This document shows, piece after piece, positions 22,895 to 31,391 of a DNA stretch of 42,890 bases. Position 1 is the stretch's first letter. Every line of letters starts with the position of its first letter. Made by a program: the position numbers and the translations under genes. The stretch spans positions 1 to 42,890 of the forward strand of contig JAOARD010000006.1 in assembly GCA_025210735.1 (NCBI GenBank), read 5' to 3'. The notes beneath the pieces are model-generated. The model saw only the letters and a list, made by a program, of their open reading frames with translations, was not told the origin of the DNA and did no database searches. This DNA is from Bacteroidales bacterium (lineage in GTDB: Bacteria > Bacteroidota > Bacteroidia > Bacteroidales > UBA6680).

Positions 22895-25800
22895 ATGAAA
22901 AAAATAGTTGTATTTACCGGATTACTCTCCTTGTTGGTAATATCACCGGTAAAAGCTCAAAAAGACACATCAAACCTACCCGTAATTGATACCCTGTTTG
23001 CACATACGCAAAAAGATTATATGGCTGGTAAATTTGGTGATATGAAACCTAAACTTGATAAAGCAGAGGTTATGCTTTCGGAAATATATCCGGATAGTCT
23101 GCATGACAGAATGGGATCACTGTTTTCATTCCGCGGAGACTACTACCTTGAAGCAGAATCAGATTTTCTGGAGTCTATAAAATACTATAAAATTGCTGCT
23201 GATATAAACTACAGACTGTATGGAGAGAATCTATATTATGCTGCACTGAACAATAATATAGGATACTGTTATAAACAGATAGCCGATTATGATAATGCTA
23301 TAAAGTATTACAGAATTGATCAGAGAATTCTGCGTAAGGAGAAAGGAGAGTACTGTATAGATATGGGAATAGCTTATAATGTTCTGGGAGATCTTTATAC
23401 AGCAAGAGGCTTTTACAAAAAATCTGTTTCAGCTTTTAATAAATCAATAGATATTATTGCTAAGGTTGGAGGTATAGATCATCCAAATTTGATATTTACC
23501 TACAATAATATGGGTTTGGCATTAAAATATATGGGCGATTATAAAATGGCTGAGGGTTTTTATCAGAAGGCTCTACAGATTGCTATATCTAAAATGAATA
23601 ACCGCCCACATCTTCATGCACATCTATATAATAATTTGGCAAAGCTGAAGATGAATGAAGATAGATATCAGGAATCTATTGATTTGTTTAGTAAAGGGTA
23701 TGATATTGCATTGAAGGCATTTGGAGAAAAGCATCCTCTGTCGGCAAATTTTATGAAGAGTCTGGCTGAATCGTATATGTTTTTGGAAGATAATGAAAAA
23801 GCGGAGGAGCTAATGAACAGATCACAATCTGTATTAATAGAGATATTTGGTAATAATCATCCAAGTGTTGCAATGAGTTATGAACTAAAAGGTAGTTATT
23901 TCTTTAGAAAAGGTGATCTGGATAGTGCTTATTACTACTCTAAGAAGACTTTTGATATAGCAACAAAAGCATTTCCTTTCACAAAAATAGAGTATTTTGA
24001 TGCATATTCAGATCTGTCTCAAATTTTGATTAAACAACAGAGGTATGCTGAGGCAGCAAAACTATTAAAAGAGGCTATTGATATATATATTAAGAATAGT
24101 GACCTTCTGGATAACCATGATTATATATTGGAGATAATTGATCATCTATATAAGATGATGTTTGTTGCAGATTATCATCTCGGAAATAAAGAGAAAGTTG
24201 TTTCTGCACTTGAACAATCAGTATCAGGTAAAAAGTTATACAGATCATATGAGAAACACCTGTTTCAGGAGTATGCGTCAGACTATCAGAGAGAGGAGTA
24301 TGAGAGAATTGGGCGTATGATTGCTCATGCTGATATAAAGCGTAAACAGTATGCCAGAAGAATGATGGCTAAAAAGAGTTCTGAGATGAATGAAGAGTAT
24401 AATCGTTTAATTAGCAGTAAACGAGATCTGGAGAAAAGAGTTATAGAGTCTAATTCACGATACAGTGCCGGAGTGTTTAATCAAATTTTAGATTATAATA
24501 AAATTATAAAAGATAAGATTCTGAATAACAACCAGTGTGCTGTATATTATATTTTTCTGGATAAAAAGATATATTACGTAATCCTGAATAATAAACAATT
24601 AAATGTTGTTGAAAAAGATGCAGACAGTAATGTTAAGAGCGATGTAGATATGCTTATGCTCTTATCAAGTAAAAAAGCAATTGATGAGGGTATATATGAG
24701 GTAGATAAAGGCAATAGAATTGAATATTTAACCTCAGAACAACTTAAGAAGGAAATTGGAGTAAGAGCATTCGTGAATGAGTATCTGTTTAAGAAGAGTA
24801 CATTAAGTATAACCGATATCGAGAATAAAATAGTAGAGTGTAATAATAGGTTGTATAAAAATCTGATAGATCCTATAGAGTCAGAGATAAAAGGTTTTAA
24901 AGATCTAATTATTATACCACAGTCTGGATTTGCTGAGTTGCCGTTAAAGATGTTATATAAAAACTATAAAGGAGAGAAGAGATACTTTATAGAGAGTTAT
25001 AATGTTCAGCAGGTTAATTCACTTACAATATATGCAGATAAAAAAGCACGAGAGGAACGTTATAGTGAGTTAGTGCGTAAACGTATGCTTGCCATTGGGA
25101 TATCTGATTTTGTAATAAAAGGAGACTCTCTGTTTTCAAAGTATGGTAAAATGTCTGACAAGGAGATAGCGGAATTAGATAAGGATAAGGATTATTTGGC
25201 ATACAGATCAATAACAAGATCATCGTTAGGAGGAGAGTTTGTTGATCTTAAGAACGCAATTAAGGAGGTTAGTACAATATCTGATCTGATGAGTGATAAG
25301 AATAGTAAAAAGTGGGTATTGACTAACAAAGATGCTACAGAGGTTGGTATAAAAGAGTTGAACAAGGAAAAAGAGCTTAAAAAAGCTGAGATTATACACA
25401 TCTCTACTCACGGGGCAATCTCAAATGAAAATATAGAGAAGAGTTCGCTTGTTATGTATGACTATACAGGAATGGGACCTTCTGATGATATTATTGCCAA
25501 CGACGGTTATCTTACAATAAAGGAGATTCTACAGTTTGATCTTAATTCAGACCTTGTTGTTCTTAGTGCTTGCGAAACATCGTCAGGAAAAAAAGATATT
25601 GAAGGCAATATCTATGGGCTGATTTATGCATTCTATCTGTCGGGAGCAAATAATATAATTGCAAGTACCTGGGAGGTTGACGATGAAAGTACTGCCGCAT
25701 TCTTTATAGAGTTTTATACAAGGTTAAAAAATGGCGAGGAGATGTCTGAGGCACTTAATAATGTTTATAGATGTTTTGCAACGTCTGATAAGAAACGTAG

Positions 25801-25900
25801 CAGAGAGCGGGTAAAACCTGAATCAAAAGAGCTTAAAGAGTTGTTAAGAGACAAAAAGTATGCAGACCCATTCTATTGGGCAGCGTTCGGACTGTATTAA
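22895..25900 (+). CDS. Exported TPR-CHAT protease
   Basis: 1001 residues. A clear signal peptide (MKKIVVFTGLLSLLVISPVKAQ) directs it to the periplasm. Residues about 30-440 are tandem tetratricopeptide repeats of the long kinesin-light-chain type (for example YYAALNNNIGYCYKQIADYD, NLIFTYNNMGLALKYMGDYK). A coiled-coil stretch (about 480-530) links to the CHAT domain (about 640-1001), a caspase-fold cysteine protease. The catalytic pair is present: H839 in IIHISTHG and C893 in VVLSACETSSG. The end PFYWAAFGLY is the standard CHAT terminus. Substrate is unknown; TPRs probably select it. Most studied TPR-CHAT proteins are cytoplasmic, so export here is notable. TATATTCG about 35 bp upstream may be a -7 box. 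Confidence 0.88.
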   Translation: MKKIVVFTGLLSLLVISPVKAQKDTSNLPVIDTLFAHTQKDYMAGKFGDMKPKLDKAEVMLSEIYPDSLHDRMGSLFSFRGDYYLEAESDFLESIKYYKIAADINYRLYGENLYYAALNNNIGYCYKQIADYDNAIKYYRIDQRILRKEKGEYCIDMGIAYNVLGDLYTARGFYKKSVSAFNKSIDIIAKVGGIDHPNLIFTYNNMGLALKYMGDYKMAEGFYQKALQIAISKMNNRPHLHAHLYNNLAKLKMNEDRYQESIDLFSKGYDIALKAFGEKHPLSANFMKSLAESYMFLEDNEKAEELMNRSQSVLIEIFGNNHPSVAMSYELKGSYFFRKGDLDSAYYYSKKTFDIATKAFPFTKIEYFDAYSDLSQILIKQQRYAEAAKLLKEAIDIYIKNSDLLDNHDYILEIIDHLYKMMFVADYHLGNKEKVVSALEQSVSGKKLYRSYEKHLFQEYASDYQREEYERIGRMIAHADIKRKQYARRMMAKKSSEMNEEYNRLISSKRDLEKRVIESNSRYSAGVFNQILDYNKIIKDKILNNNQCAVYYIFLDKKIYYVILNNKQLNVVEKDADSNVKSDVDMLMLLSSKKAIDEGIYEVDKGNRIEYLTSEQLKKEIGVRAFVNEYLFKKSTLSITDIENKIVECNNRLYKNLIDPIESEIKGFKDLIIIPQSGFAELPLKMLYKNYKGEKRYFIESYNVQQVNSLTIYADKKAREERYSELVRKRMLAIGISDFVIKGDSLFSKYGKMSDKEIAELDKDKDYLAYRSITRSSLGGEFVDLKNAIKEVSTISDLMSDKNSKKWVLTNKDATEVGIKELNKEKELKKAEIIHISTHGAISNENIEKSSLVMYDYTGMGPSDDIIANDGYLTIKEILQFDLNSDLVVLSACETSSGKKDIEGNIYGLIYAFYLSGANNIIASTWEVDDESTAAFFIEFYTRLKNGEEMSEALNNVYRCFATSDKKRSRERVKPESKELKELLRDKKYADPFYWAAFGLY

Positions 25901-25921
25901 AATATAAAGAATATCATATAA

Positions 25922-25958
25922 AAAATAAAGCTGATCTAAACCGGATCAGCTTTATTTT
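25922..25958. terminator. Bidirectional terminator
   Basis: Perfect 15-bp stem (25922-25936 and 25944-25958) with A/T-rich outer ends, between convergent genes ending at 25900 and 25976. Confidence 0.9.
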
Positions 25959-25975
25959 ATTATAGTCTATATCCA

Positions 25976-26470
25976 CTATTCGTTTCGTCTGTAGTAAAGC
26001 ATTGCGCATCCGCGAGCATCAGAAAGTGCCTCGTGGTGTTTTAATGGGATATTCATCTCTCTACAGCATGCACCCAGATTATACGGAGTAAATCCTTTGG
26101 CTTTGTATATCTTCATTGTACATTCCCATCTGTCTGCTAGGTTTAAACCATAGTAATCAAGACCATAATATGACATAGTGTTCTTCAGAACGCTTCTGTC
26201 AAACGATTCGTTGTGAGCAACAACAACTCTGTTTTTAATCCTTTTCTCTATTTCAGGGAATATCTCGTTAAAAGTAGGTGCAGAGTATGTGTCTCTTGAA
26301 GTTATGCCATGTACGCGTATGTTTTGCGACCAGTATGCGTTATCTGGTGGTTGTATAAGTGTATGATATTCATCAACTATTTTGCCGTTATTTATAGTAA
26401 CAATACCAATAGCGCAGGCACTGTTTCTATATCCGGTTGCAGTCTCAAAATCAATTGCTACAAATGTCAT
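25976..26470 (-). CDS. DEDDh 3'-5' exonuclease (DnaQ-like)
   Basis: 164 residues from the ATG at 26470; an in-frame ATG 17 codons upstream is unlikely because a -7 box lies between the two. The four acidic positions and the histidine are all present: D7 and E9 in AIDFET, Asp in AHNESFDRSVL, and HHEALSDARGCA with the catalytic His and the last Asp. It is close in length to the exonuclease domain of DNA polymerase III epsilon but has no polymerase-binding tail, so it more likely acts in repair or RNA turnover. No operon partner. Confidence 0.88.
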   Translation of the reverse strand: MTFVAIDFETATGYRNSACAIGIVTINNGKIVDEYHTLIQPPDNAYWSQNIRVHGITSRDTYSAPTFNEIFPEIEKRIKNRVVVAHNESFDRSVLKNTMSYYGLDYYGLNLADRWECTMKIYKAKGFTPYNLGACCREMNIPLKHHEALSDARGCAMLYYRRNE

Positions 26471-26496
26471 GGTTACTGTTTTAAAAATTTGAGGTT

Positions 26497-26504
26497 CAAA
26501 TCTA
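26497..26504 (-). promoter_or_regulatory. -7 box for the exonuclease gene
   Basis: TAGATTTG on the minus strand matches TAnnTTTG exactly and lies 26 bp before the ATG at 26470. It decides the start, since the more upstream ATG at 26521 would precede the promoter. Confidence 0.5.
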
Positions 26505-26520
26505 CATATAAATGAGGGCA

Positions 26521-26546
26521 AAAAAAAAGAGGCCTGAGCCTCTTTT
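26521..26546 (-). terminator. Terminator after the unknown exported protein
   Basis: Minus strand: AAAAGAGGC/GCCTCTTTT stem (26525-26533 and 26538-26546) with a 4-nt loop, then eight T residues. It overlaps the upstream region of the exonuclease gene. Confidence 0.88.
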
Positions 26547-26550
26547 GTAA

Positions 26551-27375
26551 TTAATTATTTTTTCCAACCGTCTTTCCGTGATCGTATTCAAGCATAACTA
26601 AATTGCCATCAATTGGTTTAATCTCAGATTCAGAGAATGTGTTTTTCCATAGAATCTCCATGTTTGCAAACTGCATGTCACATATCTTGCCTTCTATATC
26701 AAAAACAGCAGAAAACTTAAAAGTATCTCCCTTTCTTAATATAATCTTCTTTGCATCTTTCTCTTCAGTGGCAAATTCCTGACCACTCTCAATTTTTACA
26801 TTCACTTTTTTAGCATCAACAATACCAATATTATCGCCATTGTATTTCCCTTTAAACTGTGCATCGGTAATCTGAGTCTTCTTTTTAAGCTTTTTAAGAT
26901 CGCACTCAAATATACCATTAGAGAAATTGTTAGTTACAGGAGGCAGAATGTAGTTATCTGTTTTAACAGTTTTTCCTTCAGCAGAGAATGTATAAAAACC
27001 ATTGAACTCTATACTAAGCTGTTTTACATGAAAATTCATGTCTCCTTTAACTGTAAATGTTTTAATCTTTGTTTTCTCAGGCTTTACAATAATATCTTTT
27101 CCATTAGGACTAAAGCTCTTGTTGTCGTATTTAAATACAAACTCAGATGGCTTTATTATCAGATAATCTTTGGTTTTGTTTACTACGGTTACCTTAATCT
27201 TTGTAAAGGCTGCTTGTGAGTGTGCATTTGCAAATGATATGCTATAATAACTATTCTCAATAGTCTTTACATTTTTGTAGTGGATCTCATACCTGGGATC
27301 ATCCTTCTTTCTTTTTGCAGTAATACATAGAATTGTTAAGCTTAATAATGTTAGTGTCAAAAAAATTTTTTTCAT
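26551..27375 (-). CDS. Unknown exported protein
   Basis: 274 residues with a signal peptide (MKKIFLTLTLLSLTILCITA) and no lipobox after it. The mature protein is beta-rich: NSYYSISFANAHSQAAFTKI, IKPSEFVFKYDNKSFSPNGK and TFTVKGDMNFHVKQLSIEF suggest an Ig-like or DUF4352-like sandwich, followed by a second beta region after residue 150. I do not recognise the family. Single gene with its own terminator; its start region faces an 861-bp gene-free stretch. Confidence 0.6.
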   Translation of the reverse strand: MKKIFLTLTLLSLTILCITAKRKKDDPRYEIHYKNVKTIENSYYSISFANAHSQAAFTKIKVTVVNKTKDYLIIKPSEFVFKYDNKSFSPNGKDIIVKPEKTKIKTFTVKGDMNFHVKQLSIEFNGFYTFSAEGKTVKTDNYILPPVTNNFSNGIFECDLKKLKKKTQITDAQFKGKYNGDNIGIVDAKKVNVKIESGQEFATEEKDAKKIILRKGDTFKFSAVFDIEGKICDMQFANMEILWKNTFSESEIKPIDGNLVMLEYDHGKTVGKNN

Positions 27376-28236
27376 TAGATTGATAGTTAAAAATTATAAA
27401 ATTAATAATAGGTTAAATTTCAATTTACGGGTGTTTCAAAAAACATGCCTAATATAGTTTTATATTTAATACCATACATGTTTTGCTTTATTAGTAATGC
27501 GAATAGTTATATGTTTTTGCTTGTTTTATATGGTTCGTAACCAGATGTATAAGGTGCGTTTGGTTATAATATAGTGTAACACCAAATTTGGTAATATTAT
27601 TGATAGTTTACATGGGCTAACAATCACGTGGTTAATATCTTAATTGTTATTCTGTTTTTTAGATGTCAGAATTGTTATTTATATTGATTCTAATATATAA
27701 CAGAATGCCAAAAACGCTATATCATTTGTTCTGATTGAAGTGTAACGTATTTAAATGTTACTTTGCGAATAATTACCTGATGTAATCCAATTATTGTCAG
27801 TCGGGACTTTTGTACTTTGCGTATTACATAAAAATATTATTTAAATATTTTGTCTTATACGGTTGGTATAGAGTGAGATATGGTTAAATTGTATTCAGGA
27901 AAATGAAAAAACATAAAATATTAGCTGAGTGATATTGATTTTATTGATGCTCGAACCCATCTTATTTCTATATTTGTGGTCTTTTTACCATAAATCTGAG
28001 GAATATGGTTTAAATGTAAAGCGGTATTTATGGCAAAAAATAGTGTTTGGTAATGATTTTATATGTTCAAATTCATTAAATTTAAACTGTAAACTATTCC
28101 GGAATTTATCTGTTTTGCTGTAATACATTTGGGTTTTGAATTAGAAAATATTTAAGATATAATTTCGCTCGTAAATTGAGAGAAGACATGTTTGTATAAG
28201 TTTGAGATGTACAGACATGTAAAATGAAGATATTGT
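27376..28236. other. 861-bp intergenic region
   Basis: No credible gene. TACTTTGCG occurs twice on the plus strand (27759-27767 and 27813-27821), each resembling a shortened -7 box, and TACATTTG (28124-28131) is a full TAnnTTTG match about 106 bp before cinA. A 64-codon frame at 27929-28123 lacks any sign of being real. Confidence 0.4.
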
Positions 28237-29493
28237 ATGAGAGCTGATATTATCACTATAGGTGATGAGATACTTATAGGACAGGTTATAGATACAAACT
28301 CTGCTTGGTTAGCAACAGAGTTAAATAAGGTTGGTTTTTCTGTACGACAGATTATATCAATAACAGATACACCTGAGCATATTAAAAATACCGTTGAGGA
28401 CTCAATGAAAGAGAGCGATTTGGTAATAATTACCGGTGGTCTTGGTCCTACAAACGATGACAGAACAAAGCAAACGCTTGCTAAATTGTTTAATACAACT
28501 ATAGCGTTACATAAACCAACATTAGATACTATAAAGAAATTTCTTGATGCACGAAAACTACCTCTTAATAGTAATAATTTTGGGCAGGCCTTACAGCCTG
28601 TTGGGGCTACAATACTTGAGAACACAGAGGGTACTGCACCAGGAATAATGTTTGAGAGAAATAATACCATTGTTGTATCAATGCCTGGAGTACCTCATGA
28701 GATGAAAGCAATTACCACAAACAAGGTGATACCTTTCATAAAAGATAGGTTTAAGATAGCGCCAATTATAAACAGAACGGTATTAACACAGGGAGTTGCT
28801 GAGGCTGTATTAGCAGAAACTCTAGAAGAGTGGGAGGAGTCTATACCTGATTATATAAGTTTGGCATATTTGCCAAAACCTGGTATGGTACGACTCAGGT
28901 TATCTGCAAGAGGCGATTCATCGCCTTATATAAAGGCAGAAATTCAGATGCTGATTGATAGATTGTACTCAATTATACCTGATTCAATATACGGTCAGGA
29001 AGAAGATTCATTACAAAGCGTAATAGGTGATATTCTTGCAAAGAAGGGACTAACAATAGCTACAGCAGAGAGTTGTACCGGAGGACGGATTTCGTCGTTT
29101 ATAACCCAAATTCCGGGTGCATCTAAGTATTTTAAAGGTACAGTGGTTGCTTACTCTAATGAAATAAAAGAGAATATTCTTAAGGTAAAAAAGAGTACTA
29201 TAGATGATAACGGGGCTGTATCAGAGCCTGTTGTAAGAGAGATGATAAAAGGTATATGTGATATTATGGATACAGATATTGCTATAGCTACCTCCGGAAT
29301 AGCAGGCCCAGACGGAGGAACTCCGGATAAACCGGTAGGAACAACATGGATTGCTATCGGAAATAAGAATATTCAGATTGTCCGATGCTTCTGTTTTGGT
29401 AACGACAGGGAGAAGAATATGATTAGAGCAACTCAAACAGCTCTAAATATGCTTAGAATTTTCCTTGAAAAAAGCGATTGTAATTATCAGTAA
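28237..29493 (+). CDS. cinA: CinA: competence/damage-inducible protein, NMN deamidase type
   Basis: 418 residues, the normal length. Residues 1-170 form the MoCF-biosynthesis-like COG1058 domain, with ADIITIGDEILIGQVIDTN and IITGGLGPTNDD. Residues about 255-412 form the CinA C-terminal domain with ATAESCTGGRISSF and GIAGPDGGTPDKPVGTTWIA, which in characterised members hydrolyses nicotinamide mononucleotide in pyridine-nucleotide recycling; the N-terminal part is an ADP-ribose pyrophosphatase in some. It precedes rpmB, as in many Bacteroidota genomes, but the 151-bp gap has a separate promoter for the ribosomal genes. Confidence 0.95.
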   Translation: MRADIITIGDEILIGQVIDTNSAWLATELNKVGFSVRQIISITDTPEHIKNTVEDSMKESDLVIITGGLGPTNDDRTKQTLAKLFNTTIALHKPTLDTIKKFLDARKLPLNSNNFGQALQPVGATILENTEGTAPGIMFERNNTIVVSMPGVPHEMKAITTNKVIPFIKDRFKIAPIINRTVLTQGVAEAVLAETLEEWEESIPDYISLAYLPKPGMVRLRLSARGDSSPYIKAEIQMLIDRLYSIIPDSIYGQEEDSLQSVIGDILAKKGLTIATAESCTGGRISSFITQIPGASKYFKGTVVAYSNEIKENILKVKKSTIDDNGAVSEPVVREMIKGICDIMDTDIAIATSGIAGPDGGTPDKPVGTTWIAIGNKNIQIVRCFCFGNDREKNMIRATQTALNMLRIFLEKSDCNYQ

Positions 29494-29570
29494 ATTAAGG
29501 TTTTTTGTAATCGTTTTTTTGAATTAGTGATTAAATAGAAAATAAAATAAGAAAATAGAGAGTGACTTAC

Positions 29571-29602
29571 TTGTTATTTAGAAAAAAATTAACGTAATTT
29601 GC
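29571..29602 (+). promoter_or_regulatory. Candidate promoter of rpmB-rpmG-DUF4295
   Basis: TTG (29571-29573) and, 21 bp later, TAATTTGC (29595-29602). The -7 box is one base shorter than TAnnTTTG. It lies 43 bp before the rpmB start. Confidence 0.45.
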
Positions 29603-29644
29603 ACTCTGTTTGAAGAAAATAGTTAAAGAATAAACATAACAGCG

Positions 29645-29887
29645 ATGTCAAGAGTTTGTCAAATTACAGGAAAAAAGGCAATGGTGGGAAATAATGTTTC
29701 TCACTCGAAAAGAAGAACTAAAAGAAGATTTGAGATAAACCTGTTCTCAAAGAAGTTCTATCTTGCCGAAGAGGATAGATGGGTAACTTTGCGTGTTTCG
29801 GCCGCAGGTATCCGTACAATAAACAAAAAAGGGTTAGCTAATGCCCTTAAAGATGCGAAAGAAAAAGGGTTCGTTAACATTTACTAA
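29645..29887 (+). CDS. rpmB: 50S ribosomal protein L28
   Basis: 80 residues, standard for Bacteroidota bL28. [20 protein letters not shown] is the family start, then [20 protein letters not shown] and the closing [19 protein letters not shown]. It is a component of the large subunit near the E site. Only one cysteine is present (C5), so this is a zinc-free form. First gene of a ribosomal operon with rpmG 17 bp downstream. Confidence 0.97.
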   Translation: MSRVCQITGKKAMVGNNVSHSKRRTKRRFEINLFSKKFYLAEEDRWVTLRVSAAGIRTINKKGLANALKDAKEKGFVNIY

Positions 29888-29904
29888 ACAGAGGGGGCTA
29901 GAAA

Positions 29905-30087
29905 ATGGCTAAAAAAGGTAATAGAGTACAAGTTATTATGGAGTGTACTGAACACAAAGAAAGTGGGATGCCGGGAACATCGCGTTACATTACCACTAAA
30001 AATAAGAAAAACACTCCTGACAGATTGGAACTTAAGAAGTATAATCCAATCTTGAAAAAAGTTACTGTTCACCGCGAAATTAAATAA
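29905..30087 (+). CDS. rpmG: 50S ribosomal protein L33
   Basis: 60 residues: [40 protein letters not shown] and [10 protein letters not shown] match bL33. A single cysteine (C14) shows the zinc-independent form without the four-Cys ribbon. It lies between rpmB and the DUF4295 gene, with 17-bp and 9-bp gaps. Confidence 0.97.
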   Translation: MAKKGNRVQVIMECTEHKESGMPGTSRYITTKNKKNTPDRLELKKYNPILKKVTVHREIK

Positions 30088-30096
30088 TCTTAAGTT

Positions 30097-30249
30097 ATGG
30101 CAAAGAAAGTAGTTGCAACACTTCAGAAAGGCGCAGGAAAAAACTTTACAAAAGTTATTAAAATGCAGAAAAACGATGCTACTGGCGCTTACTCGTTTAA
30201 AGAGGAAATGGTTACTAACGATAGTGTAAAAGAGTTCTTTAAAAAGTAA
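30097..30249 (+). CDS. DUF4295 small protein, probable Bacteroidota ribosomal protein
   Basis: 50 residues, starting MAKKVVATLQKGAGKNFTKV and ending VKEFFKK. It is strongly basic. DUF4295 proteins occur only in Bacteroidota, always after rpmG by my recollection, and I recall one being seen in a Flavobacterium ribosome structure under the name bL38; that name should be checked. Placed 9 bp after rpmG, it belongs to the same operon, before a terminator. It is short enough to be missed by gene callers. Confidence 0.9.
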   Translation: MAKKVVATLQKGAGKNFTKVIKMQKNDATGAYSFKEEMVTNDSVKEFFKK

Positions 30250-30280
30250 TCTTTTTTGCATGATCATTACACGATATTGT

Positions 30281-30313
30281 AAGCTTTCTTTTTAATTAAA
30301 GAAAGCTTTTTTA
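30281..30313 (+). terminator. Terminator of the ribosomal protein operon
   Basis: AAGCTTTCTTT/AAAGAAAGCTT stem (30281-30291 and 30298-30308) followed by a T-run, 31 bp after the DUF4295 stop. Confidence 0.88.
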
Positions 30314-30346
30314 TATTCGTACTTTCTTAGTAAAAAAATATCAATT

Positions 30347-31294
30347 ATGAGTATTTTCGGCATCTTTTCAAAAGATAAGAAGCAGAGTCTTGATAAGGGT
30401 CTGGAAAAGACAAAAGACAATGTATTTCAGAAGCTATCGAGGGCTATAGTAGGAAAATCTAAAATAGATGATGATGTTTTAGATAACCTTGAAGAGGTTC
30501 TTATTACCTCTGATGTTGGGGTTGATACCACACTTAAAATTATAGAACGAATTGAGAGTAGGGTTGCCCGCGATAAGTATATTGGCACCTCAGAGCTAAA
30601 TACAATCCTTAAGGAGGAGATTGCTGCCTTACTTGATGAAAATCAAGGTAAAGATGTTGATTTAAGCTTTACTGTAAAAGATAATCCTTATGTAATTATG
30701 GTTGTTGGGGTTAACGGTGTTGGCAAAACAACAACTATTGGAAAACTTGCTTATCAGTTTAAACAGATGGGTAAGAAGGTTTGTCTTGGAGCAGGAGATA
30801 CATTCAGAGCTGCTGCTATTGATCAGCTTGTTGTATGGAGCGAGCGTGTTGGTGTTGATATTGTTAAGCAGAATATGGGATCTGATCCTGCATCGGTTGC
30901 TTATGATACACTGGCATCGGCAAAAGCTAATGGAGCTGACATTGTAATAATTGATACTGCAGGACGTCTGCATAATAAGGTAAACCTTATGAATGAGTTG
31001 TCTAAGATAAAGAAGGTGATGCAGAAGGTAATTCCTGATGCTCCGCATGAAGTTTTATTAGTTTTAGATGGTTCTACAGGCCAGAATGCTTATGAGCAGG
31101 CAAAGCAGTTTACAAAAGCAACAGAGGTAACCTCTCTGGCGCTTACAAAACTTGATGGTACTGCAAAAGGAGGTGTAGTTATTGGTATATCAGATCAGTT
31201 TAAAATACCAGTAAAATATATTGGTATTGGCGAAAAGATGACAGATCTACAAGCCTTTAACCGTCACGAATTTGTTGATAGTCTGTTTAATTAA
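30347..31294 (+). CDS. ftsY: Signal recognition particle receptor FtsY
   Basis: 315 residues, the short form lacking the acidic A domain of the E. coli protein. N domain (about 15-100) is followed by the SRP GTPase: G1 GVNGVGKTTT (121-130), DTFRAAAIDQL, G3 DTAGRL, G4 TKLDGTAKGG and closing GIGEKMTDLQAFN. It receives ribosome-bound SRP at the inner membrane for co-translational insertion. Located between the ribosomal operon and rimO, each separated by a terminator. Confidence 0.97.
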   Translation: MSIFGIFSKDKKQSLDKGLEKTKDNVFQKLSRAIVGKSKIDDDVLDNLEEVLITSDVGVDTTLKIIERIESRVARDKYIGTSELNTILKEEIAALLDENQGKDVDLSFTVKDNPYVIMVVGVNGVGKTTTIGKLAYQFKQMGKKVCLGAGDTFRAAAIDQLVVWSERVGVDIVKQNMGSDPASVAYDTLASAKANGADIVIIDTAGRLHNKVNLMNELSKIKKVMQKVIPDAPHEVLLVLDGSTGQNAYEQAKQFTKATEVTSLALTKLDGTAKGGVVIGISDQFKIPVKYIGIGEKMTDLQAFNRHEFVDSLFN

Positions 31295-31308
31295 GATATA
31301 AATAGAAT

Positions 31309-31345
31309 ACAGATTGAGCCTGCTAATGCAGGCTCAATCTGTTTA
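31309..31345 (+). terminator. Terminator of ftsY
   Basis: Perfect 15-bp stem (31309-31323 and 31328-31342) with 4-nt loop TAAT, followed by T residues. Confidence 0.92.
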
Positions 31346-31391
31346 TATACATTATAAGTAAAGCTTTTAACATTAGCAGAAAACACTGGTT

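Noticed and set aside
22895..25900. CRISPR-associated TPR-CHAT (type III-E)
   Set aside because: It has a signal peptide and no cas genes or repeats nearby.
27929..28123. 64-codon frame in the gap before cinA
   Set aside because: No start context, no conserved pattern and Leu/Phe-rich residues as in random AT-rich DNA.
28152..28670. 172-residue frame opposite cinA
   Set aside because: Overlaps the well-supported cinA start region on the opposite strand and shows no domain.
29884..30267. 127-residue frame opposite rpmG and DUF4295
   Set aside because: Both genes on the plus strand are certain; Phe/Ser/Cys-rich sequence is typical of a shadow.
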